Of a DNA stretch of 64,000 nucleotides, positions 15,341 through 23,380 are shown piece after piece. Position numbers and translations under genes: made by a program. Source of the stretch: Streptomyces sp. NBC_00083 (GTDB lineage: Bacteria; Actinomycetota; Actinomycetes; Streptomycetales; Streptomycetaceae); the NCBI RefSeq assembly GCF_026343295.1, contig NZ_JAPELY010000002.1, forward strand, positions 1,178,001 to 1,242,000, written 5' to 3'. The notes beneath the pieces were generated by a model. The model did no database searches and was not told where the DNA came from. It was given only the letters and a program-made list of their open reading frames with translations. Numbering within the stretch: position 1 is the first letter of the stretch; each line of letters begins with the position of its first letter.

Positions 15341-15920
15341 TAGCGTCGCAACCTCTGGACCAGGCGTCCCTCCGCGCGAGCGGATGGGACGGTGTCGGCG
15401 TCATGGGGGCACTGCGCGCCCCCTCTGTGGTCTGAGTGACCGGCGCTTGTCCTGCTCCCCCTCCCGCCGCTCACCCGGCGCTGCGTTGCGCCCCTGCGCG
15501 CCGGTCTGTGAACCCGCGGCGGTGCGTGGAATTCCAGCACAGTGCCGGATCTCCAACAAGGCCCGCGTACCGGGCCGTGACCTGAGTGACACATTGTGAG
15601 TATCGAGTCACAAAATGTAGAAAGTGATCACGGAGAAAACGGACTATTGCTTACGAGTCGCTTACGGGAGGGGGGTGTCCCAGTCGCGATGATCAGGAGC
15701 GGAATGAAGGGTTCGATACCGTAATGTCCGTTCCGTGAGGGGCAGTTGACGGACCCTTATATCCCTTTTGTGGCTTCATTCGTGAGCAAACTCACATGTT
15801 GATCGTCGTCTCTACGACCCTTTGCCGGGAATTCGAATGTTTAGCCTGACGCTTTACAGGGATGGCCAGACCGACAACCGGCGCCCAGCGGCGCCCGAAA
15901 CGACAGGGTTCGTAGCAGAG
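15341..15920. other. 580-bp divergent regulatory region
   Basis: No convincing gene. The sequence from about 15590 to 15850 is much less GC-rich than its surroundings and must carry the promoters of cvnA1 (minus) and the small repeat protein (plus). Visible elements are GGTC-tgagt-GACC at 15430-15442, a second GACCTGAGTGAC at about 15580-15591, and GTGAG-caaa-CTCAC at 15782-15795. No -35/-10 pair can be assigned with confidence. Confidence 0.5.
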
Positions 15921-16124
15921 ATGAAGACGACGATGATCATCCGGAACATAGCCAACCCGCGCCGCACCACCCTCGCGCACCTCGCGGACGCCGAGGAGCT
16001 GCAGCGGGCGGACCAGCCGGAGCACACCGTCGACCTGCCGGCCCAGACCGCCAACCCGCGCCGCACCATCCTGATGACGGCCCCCGCCCAGGCCGCCCCC
16101 GCCGAGCCGGCCGCCGCCGTCTGA
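15921..16124 (+). CDS. Small protein with duplicated ANPRRT motif, unknown function
   Basis: A 67-aa open frame. It contains the motif IANPRRTTL near residue 10 and TANPRRTIL near residue 44, separated by an acidic stretch (ADAEELQRADQPEH), and ends in an Ala/Pro tail. There is no signal peptide or membrane segment. ATG at 15921 has only a weak AGCAGAG upstream; ATG at 15933 is possible. GC-rich third positions and the internal duplication argue that it is real. It sits between the cvnA1 promoter and the FAH gene. A peptide-precursor or small adaptor role can be imagined, but no modification enzyme is adjacent. I do not recognise a family. Confidence 0.6.
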   Translation: MKTTMIIRNIANPRRTTLAHLADAEELQRADQPEHTVDLPAQTANPRRTILMTAPAQAAPAEPAAAV

Positions 16125-16252
16125 CCCCCGGCGGCCCGCCGCCGAGTAATCGCACGGCCGGTGCCGCCGCCCGCGCTAGCCTGGAGCGTCAGACTCCGGC
16201 CGGTCCCAGCTGCGGCCATTCCAGCAAAGCGAAGTGAGGGGCGACAGCACTC

Positions 16253-17047
16253 GTGCGCATCGCCAGGTTCTCCATCGACGGCAATGTCGCCTTCGGGGCT
16301 GTTGAGGGCGACAGCCCCGACAGCCTCGTGCTCGACATCATCAAGGGCATCCCGTACGCGGACTTCGAACTCTCGGGCACGAAAGTCCCGCTGAGCAAGG
16401 TCCGCCTCCTGCCGCCCGTGCTCCCCAACAAGGTCGTGGCCATCGGCCGCAACTACGCGGAGCACGCCAAGGAGCTCGGCAACGCCATCGTGGACGATCA
16501 GGGCCGTCCCGAGGCTCCCGTGGCCTTCTTCAAGCCGACCACGTCGGTGATCGGCTCGGGCGACTCCATCGAGTACCCCTCCTTCTCCGACGAGCTGCAC
16601 CACGAGGCCGAGCTCGCCGTCGTCATCGGCCGGATGTGCCGCGAGGTCCCGCGCGAGCGCGTCAAGGACGTCATCTTCGGCTACACCTGCGCCAACGACG
16701 TCACCGCGCGCGACGTCCAGAAGCGCGAGGCCCAGTGGGCCCGCGCCAAGGGCTTCGACACCTCGTGCCCGCTGGGCCCCTGGGTCGAGACGGAGCTGGA
16801 CCCGAGCGACCTCGCCATCCAGGCCACCGTCAACGGCGAACAGCGCCAGCTCGGCCGCACGGCCGACATGATCCGCTCCATCGAGGACCTGGTCGTCCAC
16901 ATCACCGAGGCCATGACGCTGCTCCCGGGCGACGTCATCCTCACCGGCACCCCCGCCGGGGTCGGCCCCCTCAACGTCGGCGACGAGGTCGCCGTCACCA
17001 TCGAAGGCATCGGCACTCTCACCAACAAGGTGATCAAGCGTGGCTAA
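16253..17047 (+). CDS. Fumarylacetoacetate hydrolase family protein
   Basis: A 264-aa FAH-superfamily enzyme starting at GTG 16253. The core carries the family metal-site pattern: NYAEHA, then HHEAELAVVIG with the metal-binding acidic residues, and TPAGVG near the C-terminus. Members hydrolyse or isomerise acylpyruvates and 2-hydroxymuconate-type diacids, or act as oxaloacetate decarboxylases; the substrate is not predictable here. It overlaps gltX by 8 nt, so the two are cotranscribed, an arrangement I recall in other Streptomyces. Confidence 0.88.
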   Translation: MRIARFSIDGNVAFGAVEGDSPDSLVLDIIKGIPYADFELSGTKVPLSKVRLLPPVLPNKVVAIGRNYAEHAKELGNAIVDDQGRPEAPVAFFKPTTSVIGSGDSIEYPSFSDELHHEAELAVVIGRMCREVPRERVKDVIFGYTCANDVTARDVQKREAQWARAKGFDTSCPLGPWVETELDPSDLAIQATVNGEQRQLGRTADMIRSIEDLVVHITEAMTLLPGDVILTGTPAGVGPLNVGDEVAVTIEGIGTLTNKVIKRG

Positions 17048-18524
17048 CCCCCTGGACGCGGACGTCCGCGTTCGTTTCTGTCCCTCCCCGACCGGCAACC
17101 CGCACGTGGGCCTGGTCCGCACCGCCCTGTTCAACTGGGCCTTCGCCCGGCACCACGGCGGCACGTTCGTCTTCCGCATCGAGGACACCGACGCGGCCCG
17201 CGACAGCGAGGAGTCGTACAACCAGCTCCTGGACTCCATGCGCTGGCTCGGCTTCGACTGGGACGAGGGCCCCGAGGTGGGCGGCCCGCACGCGCCGTAC
17301 CGCCAGTCCCAGCGCATGGACATCTACCGCGACGTGGCCGAAAAGCTGCTCGCCGCCGGCAAGGCGTACCCCTGCTACTGCACCACCGAGGAGCTGGACG
17401 CCCGCCGCGAGGCCGCCCGCGCCGCCGGCAAGCCGTCCGGTTACGACGGCCACTGCCGCGACCTGAGCGCCGAGCAGAAGCAGGCGTACGAGGCCGAGGG
17501 CCGCAGCCACGTCGTGCGCTTCCGGATGCCCGACGAGGCGACCACCTTCACCGACCTGGTCCGCGGCGAGATCACCGTCCAGGCGGAGAACGTCACCGAC
17601 TACGGCATCGTGCGCGCCAACGGGGCCCCGCTCTACACGCTGGTCAACCCGGTCGACGACGCCCTGATGGAGATCACCCACGTCCTGCGCGGCGAGGACC
17701 TGCTCTCCTCCACCCCGCGCCAGATCGCGCTCTACAAGGCGCTGATCGAGCTGGGCGTCGCCAAGGAGATCCCCTCCTTCGGCCACCTGCCGTACGTCAT
17801 GGGCGAGGGCAACAAGAAGCTCTCCAAGCGCGACCCGCAGGCGTCCCTGAACGTCTACCGCGAGCGCGGCTTCCTGCCCGAGGGCCTCCTCAACTACCTC
17901 TCCCTGCTGGGCTGGTCGTTCTCGGCCGACCAGGACGTCTTCTCGATCCAGGACATGGTCGCGAAGTTCGACATCGGTGACGTCAACGCCAACCCGGCCC
18001 GCTTCGACCTGAAGAAGGCCGAGTCCATCAACGCGGACCACATCCGCATGCTGGACGAGAAGGCGTTCGCCGCGGCCTGCGAGCCGTGGCTGCGCGCCCC
18101 GCACGCCAACTGGGCCCCCGAGGCCTTCGACGAGAAGGCCTGGCAGGCGATCGCCCCGCACGCCCAGACCCGCGTGACGGTCCTCTCCGACATCACCGCC
18201 AACGTCGACTTCCTCTTCCTGGACCAGCCGGTCGAGGACGAGGCGTCGTGGGCGAAGGCGATGAAGGAGGGCTCGGACGCGCTGCTCCGCACGGCCCGCG
18301 AGAAGCTGGAGTCGGCGGACTGGACGTCGCCCGAGTCCCTCAAGAACGCGGTCCTCGCGGCGGGCGAGGAGCACGGCCTGAAGCTCGGCAAGGCCCAGGC
18401 CCCGGTCCGCGTGGCGGTGACCGGCCGCACGGTCGGCCTCCCCCTCTTCGAGTCCCTGGAGATCCTGGGCAAGGAGAAGACCCTGTCGAGGATCGACACG
18501 GCCCTGACGAAGCTGTCGGCGTAG
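17040..18524 (+). CDS. gltX: Glutamyl-tRNA synthetase (non-discriminating)
   Basis: A 494-aa class I synthetase starting at GTG 17040 inside the preceding gene. The HIGH-like motif is PTGNPHVG near residue 14 and the KMSKS-like motif is KKLSKRDP near residue 260. It charges tRNA-Glu. In actinobacteria, which lack GlnRS, it also charges tRNA-Gln with Glu, which GatCAB then amidates. Both tRNA types are encoded about 2 kb downstream. The operon ends in a strong hairpin. Confidence 0.97.
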   Translation: MANPLDADVRVRFCPSPTGNPHVGLVRTALFNWAFARHHGGTFVFRIEDTDAARDSEESYNQLLDSMRWLGFDWDEGPEVGGPHAPYRQSQRMDIYRDVAEKLLAAGKAYPCYCTTEELDARREAARAAGKPSGYDGHCRDLSAEQKQAYEAEGRSHVVRFRMPDEATTFTDLVRGEITVQAENVTDYGIVRANGAPLYTLVNPVDDALMEITHVLRGEDLLSSTPRQIALYKALIELGVAKEIPSFGHLPYVMGEGNKKLSKRDPQASLNVYRERGFLPEGLLNYLSLLGWSFSADQDVFSIQDMVAKFDIGDVNANPARFDLKKAESINADHIRMLDEKAFAAACEPWLRAPHANWAPEAFDEKAWQAIAPHAQTRVTVLSDITANVDFLFLDQPVEDEASWAKAMKEGSDALLRTAREKLESADWTSPESLKNAVLAAGEEHGLKLGKAQAPVRVAVTGRTVGLPLFESLEILGKEKTLSRIDTALTKLSA

Positions 18525-18547
18525 CCGGGAGCGACAGGAGCTGAAGG

Positions 18548-18580
18548 AAGGGCGGCAGCCCAGTGGGCTGCCGCCCTTTT
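18548..18580 (+). terminator. gltX terminator
   Basis: Perfect 14-bp stem (AAGGGCGGCAGCCC with its complement), AGT loop and a TTTT tail. Confidence 0.9.
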
Positions 18581-18631
18581 CGTATGCCGCCCTTTCGCTT
18601 GCCGGCCCTTTGCTTGCGGGACCTTCGCTTG
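18571..18631. repeat. Degenerate 15-bp tandem repeat after gltX terminator
   Basis: Four consecutive units start at 18571, 18587, 18602 and 18617; the model unit is CCGCCCTTTCGCTTG. The first unit is the 3' arm of the gltX terminator, so the array looks like slippage copies of the terminator arm. Confidence 0.5.
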
Positions 18632-18799
18632 CCGGCCGAGGGGCAACCCCGCCGGGAGGGACGGGAGTTGCGTGCGGGGCTCGGTGCCGGGACGAACGGG
18701 GTCGTGCTCGACGCCCCTGTCAGTGGGGCGAGTTATGTTTTCAGGTGGTGCGGAGGATCGCTGTGCACCGGTGCCCGTTCGCTGCCCCCAGGAGACCTC

Positions 18800-19477
18800 A
18801 TGCCCATGCCCGCCCCCGACTTCTCCTGGCACTTCACCCCGGGCCGTACGTTCACGGAGGACGACTCCGGTACCGCCGGCACGCTGAGAGTCGTCGGCGG
18901 CGGGGAGCTGTGGCTGCCCACGGGGCGGGTCATCGCCTGTGATCCGTTCGTCGCGCTCGGGGCCGGTGAGGCCGAGCCGTTCACGGCCGAGGTGGCACCG
19001 GGGCGGTACCGGGTGGAGGCGGCCGTGGCGACGCTCGTGCGGGAGGAGGGGGAGCCGGAGCCGGACACCCCGCATCTGCGGGTGGCCGCCGCCCGGCTCG
19101 TCATCCGGGATGCCCCCGCCGTCAGCTGGGAGCTGGCGCTCCAGGCCGGGCAGGCGCTCGGCGACCTCGACGACGAGGAGTTCTTCGGGTACGGGGTCGA
19201 CGCCGGCACCGGATGCTTCTACGACGCCGGGTGCGACGGCTCCTTCCCGGACTGCCAGGGCGACGAGGGCCCGCTGTGGGACGCCTTCGACACCGTGCCC
19301 CCCACGCCGGGCCCACACACCGTGACCGACCCGACGACCGGGCACAACCTCGTCGCCTTCACCTCGGGCTGGGGCGACGGCGTCTACCCCACCTGGATAG
19401 GCCGCGACGAGGCCGGCGCGATCACCTGCTTCGTCACCGACTTCTTCGTCGTCCCTGCCGAGGCCCTGGTCTCCTGA
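18800..19477 (+). CDS. DUF4241 family protein
   Basis: A 225-aa protein. ATG at 18800 follows GGAGACCTC; the frame is open farther upstream without a ribosome site. The strings GRVIACDPFVALG, FGYGVDAGTGCFYDA and TSGWGDGVYPTWIGRD are typical of DUF4241 proteins, which have no established biochemical role and are often found near toxin/immunity-type genes. There is no signal peptide or membrane segment. It is preceded by a possible -10 box near 18733 and is followed by an independent HAD gene. Confidence 0.8.
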   Translation: MPMPAPDFSWHFTPGRTFTEDDSGTAGTLRVVGGGELWLPTGRVIACDPFVALGAGEAEPFTAEVAPGRYRVEAAVATLVREEGEPEPDTPHLRVAAARLVIRDAPAVSWELALQAGQALGDLDDEEFFGYGVDAGTGCFYDAGCDGSFPDCQGDEGPLWDAFDTVPPTPGPHTVTDPTTGHNLVAFTSGWGDGVYPTWIGRDEAGAITCFVTDFFVVPAEALVS

Positions 19478-19531
19478 GCCCGGCCCCCGCCGCATGTGCC
19501 GGAACACCGTCCGCTGTCCGGACACGGGGCC

Positions 19532-19537
19532 TAAGCT
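19532..19537 (+). promoter_or_regulatory. -10 box (TAAGCT) of the HAD gene, leaderless pattern
   Basis: TAAGCT lies exactly 6 nt before the ATG at 19544, and no ribosome site is present. Confidence 0.5.
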
Positions 19538-19543
19538 CGAAGC

Positions 19544-20263
19544 ATGGCCATCCGCGCCGTCCTCTGGGACATCGACGACACGATCTTCGACTACGCCACG
19601 GCCTCCCGCTCCGGCATGCGCGCCCACTTGGACATCGAGGGGCTGCCCCGCGCCTACGACTCGCTCGAGGCCGCCCTCGACGTCTGGGACGAACTCACCG
19701 CCGTCCACTGGGCGCGGTTCGCCTCCGGACAGACGGACTGGCACGGCCAGCGGCGCGACCGGGTGCGCTCGTTCCTGGGCGTCGTCCTCACCGACGAGGC
19801 GGCGGACGCCTGGTTCGAGCGGCACATCGTGCACTACGAGGCCGCCTGGAGCCTGTTCCCCGACACCCTGCCCGTGCTCGACCAGCTCGCGGACGACTAC
19901 CGCCACGCCGTCCTGTCCAACTCCTCCCTGCCCAACCAGGAGCGGAAGCTGCGCATCCTCGGCGTACGGGACCGGTTCGAGGCGCTGCTGTGCGCGGCCG
20001 AACTCGGCGTCGCCAAGCCGGAGGCGGGCGCCTTCCACGCCGGGTGCGAGGCGCTCGGGCTGCTCCCCGAGGAGGTCGTCTACGTCGGCGACCAGCCGGA
20101 CATCGACGCGCGCGGCGCCGCCGAGGCGGGGCTCAAGGCGGTCTGGCTCGACCGCGCGGGAGCGGGCGGACGCCCCGAACTCGTCCGCATCACGGGACTT
20201 GCCCAGCTCCCCGACCTGCTGCGGCGCGATACCCGTTTTGGAGCGCCGGACACCTTCGGGTAA
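19544..20263 (+). CDS. HAD-superfamily hydrolase
   Basis: A 239-aa HAD phosphatase. Motif I WDIDDTIFD (nucleophile Asp near residue 9), motif II LSNSS, motif III Lys in AKPEAGAF, and motif IV VYVGDQPDIDA are all present. A helical cap between motifs I and II makes it a subfamily I enzyme, similar to YjjG/phosphoglycolate phosphatase-type proteins. The substrate is unknown. The gene is probably read as a leaderless mRNA. Confidence 0.88.
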   Translation: MAIRAVLWDIDDTIFDYATASRSGMRAHLDIEGLPRAYDSLEAALDVWDELTAVHWARFASGQTDWHGQRRDRVRSFLGVVLTDEAADAWFERHIVHYEAAWSLFPDTLPVLDQLADDYRHAVLSNSSLPNQERKLRILGVRDRFEALLCAAELGVAKPEAGAFHAGCEALGLLPEEVVYVGDQPDIDARGAAEAGLKAVWLDRAGAGGRPELVRITGLAQLPDLLRRDTRFGAPDTFG

Positions 20264-20351
20264 TGTTCTTCCTGCGCCGAGGGGAGCGGGAGAAAAGCCC
20301 CGAACCGAAAGCGCAAGCCAAACAGAACTCCCCACGGGAGTTGCGTTTTGG

Positions 20352-20423
20352 TGGGCTATGGTGTAATTGGCAGCACGACGGTTTCTGGTTCCGTTAGTCT
20401 AGGTTCGAGTCCTGGTAGCCCAG
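20352..20423 (+). tRNA. tRNA-Gln (CTG), copy 1
   Basis: 72 nt; acceptor TGGGCTA pairs with TAGCCCA, anticodon loop TTCTGGT (anticodon CTG), T-loop TTCGAGT, no encoded CCA. The pair closing the anticodon loop is T·T here but T-A in copy 2. Confidence 0.95.
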
Positions 20424-20445
20424 CTCGCAGAGCTTCATCTGCAAG

Positions 20446-20518
20446 GCCCCCGTTGTGTAGCGGCCTAGCACGCCGCCCTCTCAAGGCGGTAGCGCCGGTT
20501 CGAATCCGGTCGGGGGTA
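20446..20518 (+). tRNA. tRNA-Glu (CTC), copy 1
   Basis: 73 nt; acceptor GCCCCCG with CGGGGGT, anticodon loop CTCTCAA in a CCGCC/GGCGG stem, T-loop TTCGAAT, no encoded CCA. Identical in sequence to the other two copies. Confidence 0.96.
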
Positions 20519-20579
20519 CAGATCCTTCCCGCGGGATCACCAGGGTCGCACCCGGTGAACCTGATGCAGGATCGCTAGG

Positions 20580-20652
20580 GCCCCCGTTGTGTAGCGGCCT
20601 AGCACGCCGCCCTCTCAAGGCGGTAGCGCCGGTTCGAATCCGGTCGGGGGTA
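20580..20652 (+). tRNA. tRNA-Glu (CTC), copy 2
   Basis: 73 nt; identical to the copies at 20446 and 20793. Confidence 0.96.
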
Positions 20653-20668
20653 CTGGTCTAAACCACCA

Positions 20669-20740
20669 TGGGCTATGGTGTAATTGGCAACACTACGGTT
20701 TCTGGTACCGTCATTCTAGGTTCGAGTCCTGGTAGCCCAG
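20669..20740 (+). tRNA. tRNA-Gln (CTG), copy 2
   Basis: 72 nt; same anticodon as copy 1, with a fully paired anticodon stem (ACGGT/ACCGT) and differences in the D-loop and variable region. Confidence 0.96.
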
Positions 20741-20792
20741 CGGGTCATTTCAAGATCCTGGATCTTCTTCGAAGATCCGAAAGAGCATGTAG

Positions 20793-20865
20793 GCCCCCGT
20801 TGTGTAGCGGCCTAGCACGCCGCCCTCTCAAGGCGGTAGCGCCGGTTCGAATCCGGTCGGGGGTA
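20793..20865 (+). tRNA. tRNA-Glu (CTC), copy 3
   Basis: 73 nt; identical to copies 1 and 2 and last member of the tRNA operon, followed by a terminator. Confidence 0.96.
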
Positions 20866-20878
20866 CGCACAGAGAATG

Positions 20879-20908
20879 GGCCCTTCGCATCTTGCGGAGG
20901 GCCTTTTC
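20879..20908 (+). terminator. Terminator of tRNA cluster
   Basis: 10-bp stem GGCCCTTCGC / GCGGAGGGCC with one wobble pair, then TTTT. Confidence 0.85.
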
Positions 20909-21058
20909 GTTTGCCCGCACGGCGGTGACCGCCCCCGCCGTGCAGGAGCCCACCGCCTCGCCCTCCCTTACCCGGACCGCGAGTTGGGCACCCCCGGACA
21001 CACCTCCGGCCCACCGCTGCGGCGTTGAAGCGGTGAGCCGGGAAGTGGGAGCAGGGGG

Positions 21059-21775
21059 TCAGCCGTTGCGGCGCAGGGCCTCCGACAGACGGGCGGCGGC
21101 GTCGATGATCGCCTGGGCGTGCATCCGGCCCGGGTGGCGGGTCAGGCGCTCGATGGGGCCGGAGACCGACACCGCGGCCACCACCCGGTTCGAGGGCCCG
21201 CGCACGGGCGCCGACACCGAGGCCACACCCGGCTCGCGCTCACCGATCGACTGGGCCCAGCCCCTGCGGCGTACCCCGGAAAGGGCCGTCGCCGTGAAGC
21301 GGGCGCCCTGGAGGCCGCGGTGCAGGCGCTCCGGCTCCTCCCAGGCCATCAGGATCTGCGCGGACGAGCCGGCCTTCATCGTCAGCGTCGAGCCGACGGG
21401 CACGGTGTCGCGCAGGCCCGAGAGGCGCTCGGCGGCCGCCACGCAGATCCGCATGTCGCCCTGGCGGCGATAGAGCTGAGCGCTCTCGCCCGTGACGTCG
21501 CGCAGATGCGTGAGAACGGGGCCGGCCGTGGCCAGCAGGCGGTCCTCGCCGGCCGCCGCGGCGAGCTCGGAGAGGCGCGGACCGAGAATGAACCGGCCCT
21601 GCATGTCCCGCGCCACCATCCGGTGGTGTTCCAGTGCCACGGCGAGGCGGTGTGCCGTGGGTCGTGCGAGCCCTGTGGCCGCGACCAGACCTGCGAGGGT
21701 GGCCGGACCGGACTCCAGAGCGCTCAAGACAAGGGCAGCCTTGTCGAGAACGCCTACGCCGCTAGAGTTGTCCAT
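21059..21775 (-). CDS. ndgR: IclR-family regulator NdgR
   Basis: A 238-aa IclR regulator: winged HTH in about residues 12-62 (LAGLVAATGLARPTAHRLAVA) and a C-terminal effector domain. It matches the remembered sequence of Streptomyces NdgR/AreB, which controls leucine biosynthesis and other amino acid metabolism and links it to antibiotic production. It is transcribed divergently from leuC, its known target in Streptomyces. ATG at 21775 is chosen; an open extension reaches 21796 but has no better site. Confidence 0.93.
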   Translation of the reverse strand: MDNSSGVGVLDKAALVLSALESGPATLAGLVAATGLARPTAHRLAVALEHHRMVARDMQGRFILGPRLSELAAAAGEDRLLATAGPVLTHLRDVTGESAQLYRRQGDMRICVAAAERLSGLRDTVPVGSTLTMKAGSSAQILMAWEEPERLHRGLQGARFTATALSGVRRRGWAQSIGEREPGVASVSAPVRGPSNRVVAAVSVSGPIERLTRHPGRMHAQAIIDAAARLSEALRRNG

Positions 21776-21871
21776 GCAACGATATTCTCGTCTCACTCTG
21801 TGAAACGCAAGTTCAATTTTCTCCGGAAGTCGTCAAGCTGTACTGGCGATCCGTACAACGGAACGCGGCCT

Positions 21872-21897
21872 TTGTCCGGGGCGTGCGGTACGGACAA
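21872..21897. promoter_or_regulatory. Inverted repeat in the ndgR-leuC spacer
   Basis: TTGTCCG and CGGACAA form a 7-bp inverted repeat with a 12-nt loop, 54 nt before leuC. A second pair, CCGTAC and GTACGG, encloses it. It could be an operator for NdgR or a leader hairpin; sequence alone does not decide. Confidence 0.4.
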
Positions 21898-21950
21898 GGG
21901 GCAATCGATCTCTAGTAGTGCCGGCGACGACGCCGGGCGGAGGGAAGGCG

Positions 21951-23375
21951 ATGGCCAGGACACTCGCTGAGAAGGTCTGGGACGACCATGTCGTCAGGCG
22001 TGCCGAGGGCGAGCCGGACCTGCTCTTCATCGATCTGCACCTCCTGCACGAGGTGACCAGCCCGCAGGCCTTCGACGGGCTGCGCAAGAACGGTCGCCAG
22101 GTGCGGCGCCTCGATCTCACCATCGCCACCGAGGACCACAACACCCCCACCCTCGACATCGACAAGCCGATCGCGGACCCGGTCTCCCGGGTCCAGCTGG
22201 AGACGCTGCGCAAGAACTGTGCCGAGTTCGGGGTGCGGCTGCACCCGCTGGGCGACGTCGAGCAGGGCGTCGTCCACGTGGTGGGACCGCAGCTGGGTTT
22301 GACCCAGCCCGGCACCACCGTGGTCTGCGGCGACTCGCACACCTCCACGCACGGCGCCTTCGGCGCGCTGGCCTTCGGCATCGGCACCAGCCAGGTCGAG
22401 CACGTGCTCGCCACCCAGACGCTGCCGCTGGCCCCGTTCAAGACGATGGCCATCACCGTCGACGGCGAACTGCCCGAGGGCGTCACCGCCAAGGACCTGA
22501 TCCTGGCGATCATCACGAAGATCGGCACCGGTGGCGGCCAGGGCTACGTCCTGGAATACCGCGGCTCCGCCATCGAGCAGCTCTCGATGGAAGCCCGCAT
22601 GACCATCTGCAACATGTCGATCGAGGCCGGCGCCCGCGCGGGCATGATCGCCCCCGACCAGACCACCTTCGACTACCTGGAGGGGCGCGCCCACGCCCCC
22701 CAGGGCGAGGACTGGGACGCGGCGGTCGCGTACTGGAAGACCCTGAAGACGGACGAGGGCGCCGAATTCGACGCCGAGGTCGTCATCAAGGCCGAGGAGC
22801 TCGCGCCGTTCGTCACCTGGGGCACCAACCCCGGCCAGGGCGCGCCCCTGTCGGCCAACGTCCCCGATCCTGCTTCGTACGAGGACGCTTCGGAGCGGAT
22901 GGCCGCCGAAAAGGCGCTGGAGTACATGGGGTTGACCGCGGGGCAGCCGCTGCGCGAGATCGACGTCGACACCGTCTTCGTGGGGTCCTGCACCAATGGC
23001 CGTATCGAGGACCTGCGCAACGCCGCGGCCGTCATCGAGGGCCGCAAAGTCGCCGACGGCGTACGGATGCTGGTCGTCCCCGGCTCGGTCCGGGTCGCCC
23101 TGCAGGCGATGGACGAGGGTCTGGACAAGGTGTTCACCGCCGCCGGCGCCGAATGGCGGCACGCGGGCTGCTCGATGTGCCTGGGCATGAACCCGGACCA
23201 GCTGGCCCCCGGCGAGCGCTCCGCGTCCACCTCCAACCGCAACTTCGAGGGCCGGCAGGGCAAGGGCGGCCGCACCCACCTGGTTTCGCCCCAGGTCGCC
23301 GCAGCGACCGCGGTCCTCGGCCATCTGGGCTCGCCCGCCGACCTGTCCGACGCCCGTACCCCCGTGGAGGCCTGA
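21951..23375 (+). CDS. leuC: 3-isopropylmalate dehydratase large subunit
   Basis: A 474-aa aconitase-family subunit that isomerises 2- to 3-isopropylmalate in leucine synthesis. The 4Fe-4S ligands lie in GSCTNGRIEDLR and CSMCLGMNPD, and the DSHTSTHGAFGALAFGIGTS signature is near residue 130. ATG at 21951 follows GGAGGGAAGG. It is followed 5 bp later by leuD, its partner subunit. Confidence 0.97.
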   Translation: MARTLAEKVWDDHVVRRAEGEPDLLFIDLHLLHEVTSPQAFDGLRKNGRQVRRLDLTIATEDHNTPTLDIDKPIADPVSRVQLETLRKNCAEFGVRLHPLGDVEQGVVHVVGPQLGLTQPGTTVVCGDSHTSTHGAFGALAFGIGTSQVEHVLATQTLPLAPFKTMAITVDGELPEGVTAKDLILAIITKIGTGGGQGYVLEYRGSAIEQLSMEARMTICNMSIEAGARAGMIAPDQTTFDYLEGRAHAPQGEDWDAAVAYWKTLKTDEGAEFDAEVVIKAEELAPFVTWGTNPGQGAPLSANVPDPASYEDASERMAAEKALEYMGLTAGQPLREIDVDTVFVGSCTNGRIEDLRNAAAVIEGRKVADGVRMLVVPGSVRVALQAMDEGLDKVFTAAGAEWRHAGCSMCLGMNPDQLAPGERSASTSNRNFEGRQGKGGRTHLVSPQVAAATAVLGHLGSPADLSDARTPVEA

Positions 23376-23380
23376 GAACC

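Noticed and set aside
15921..16124. RiPP biosynthetic cluster around the ANPRRT peptide
   Set aside because: No cyclase, radical SAM, protease or transporter gene is adjacent; the neighbours are a conservon and housekeeping genes.
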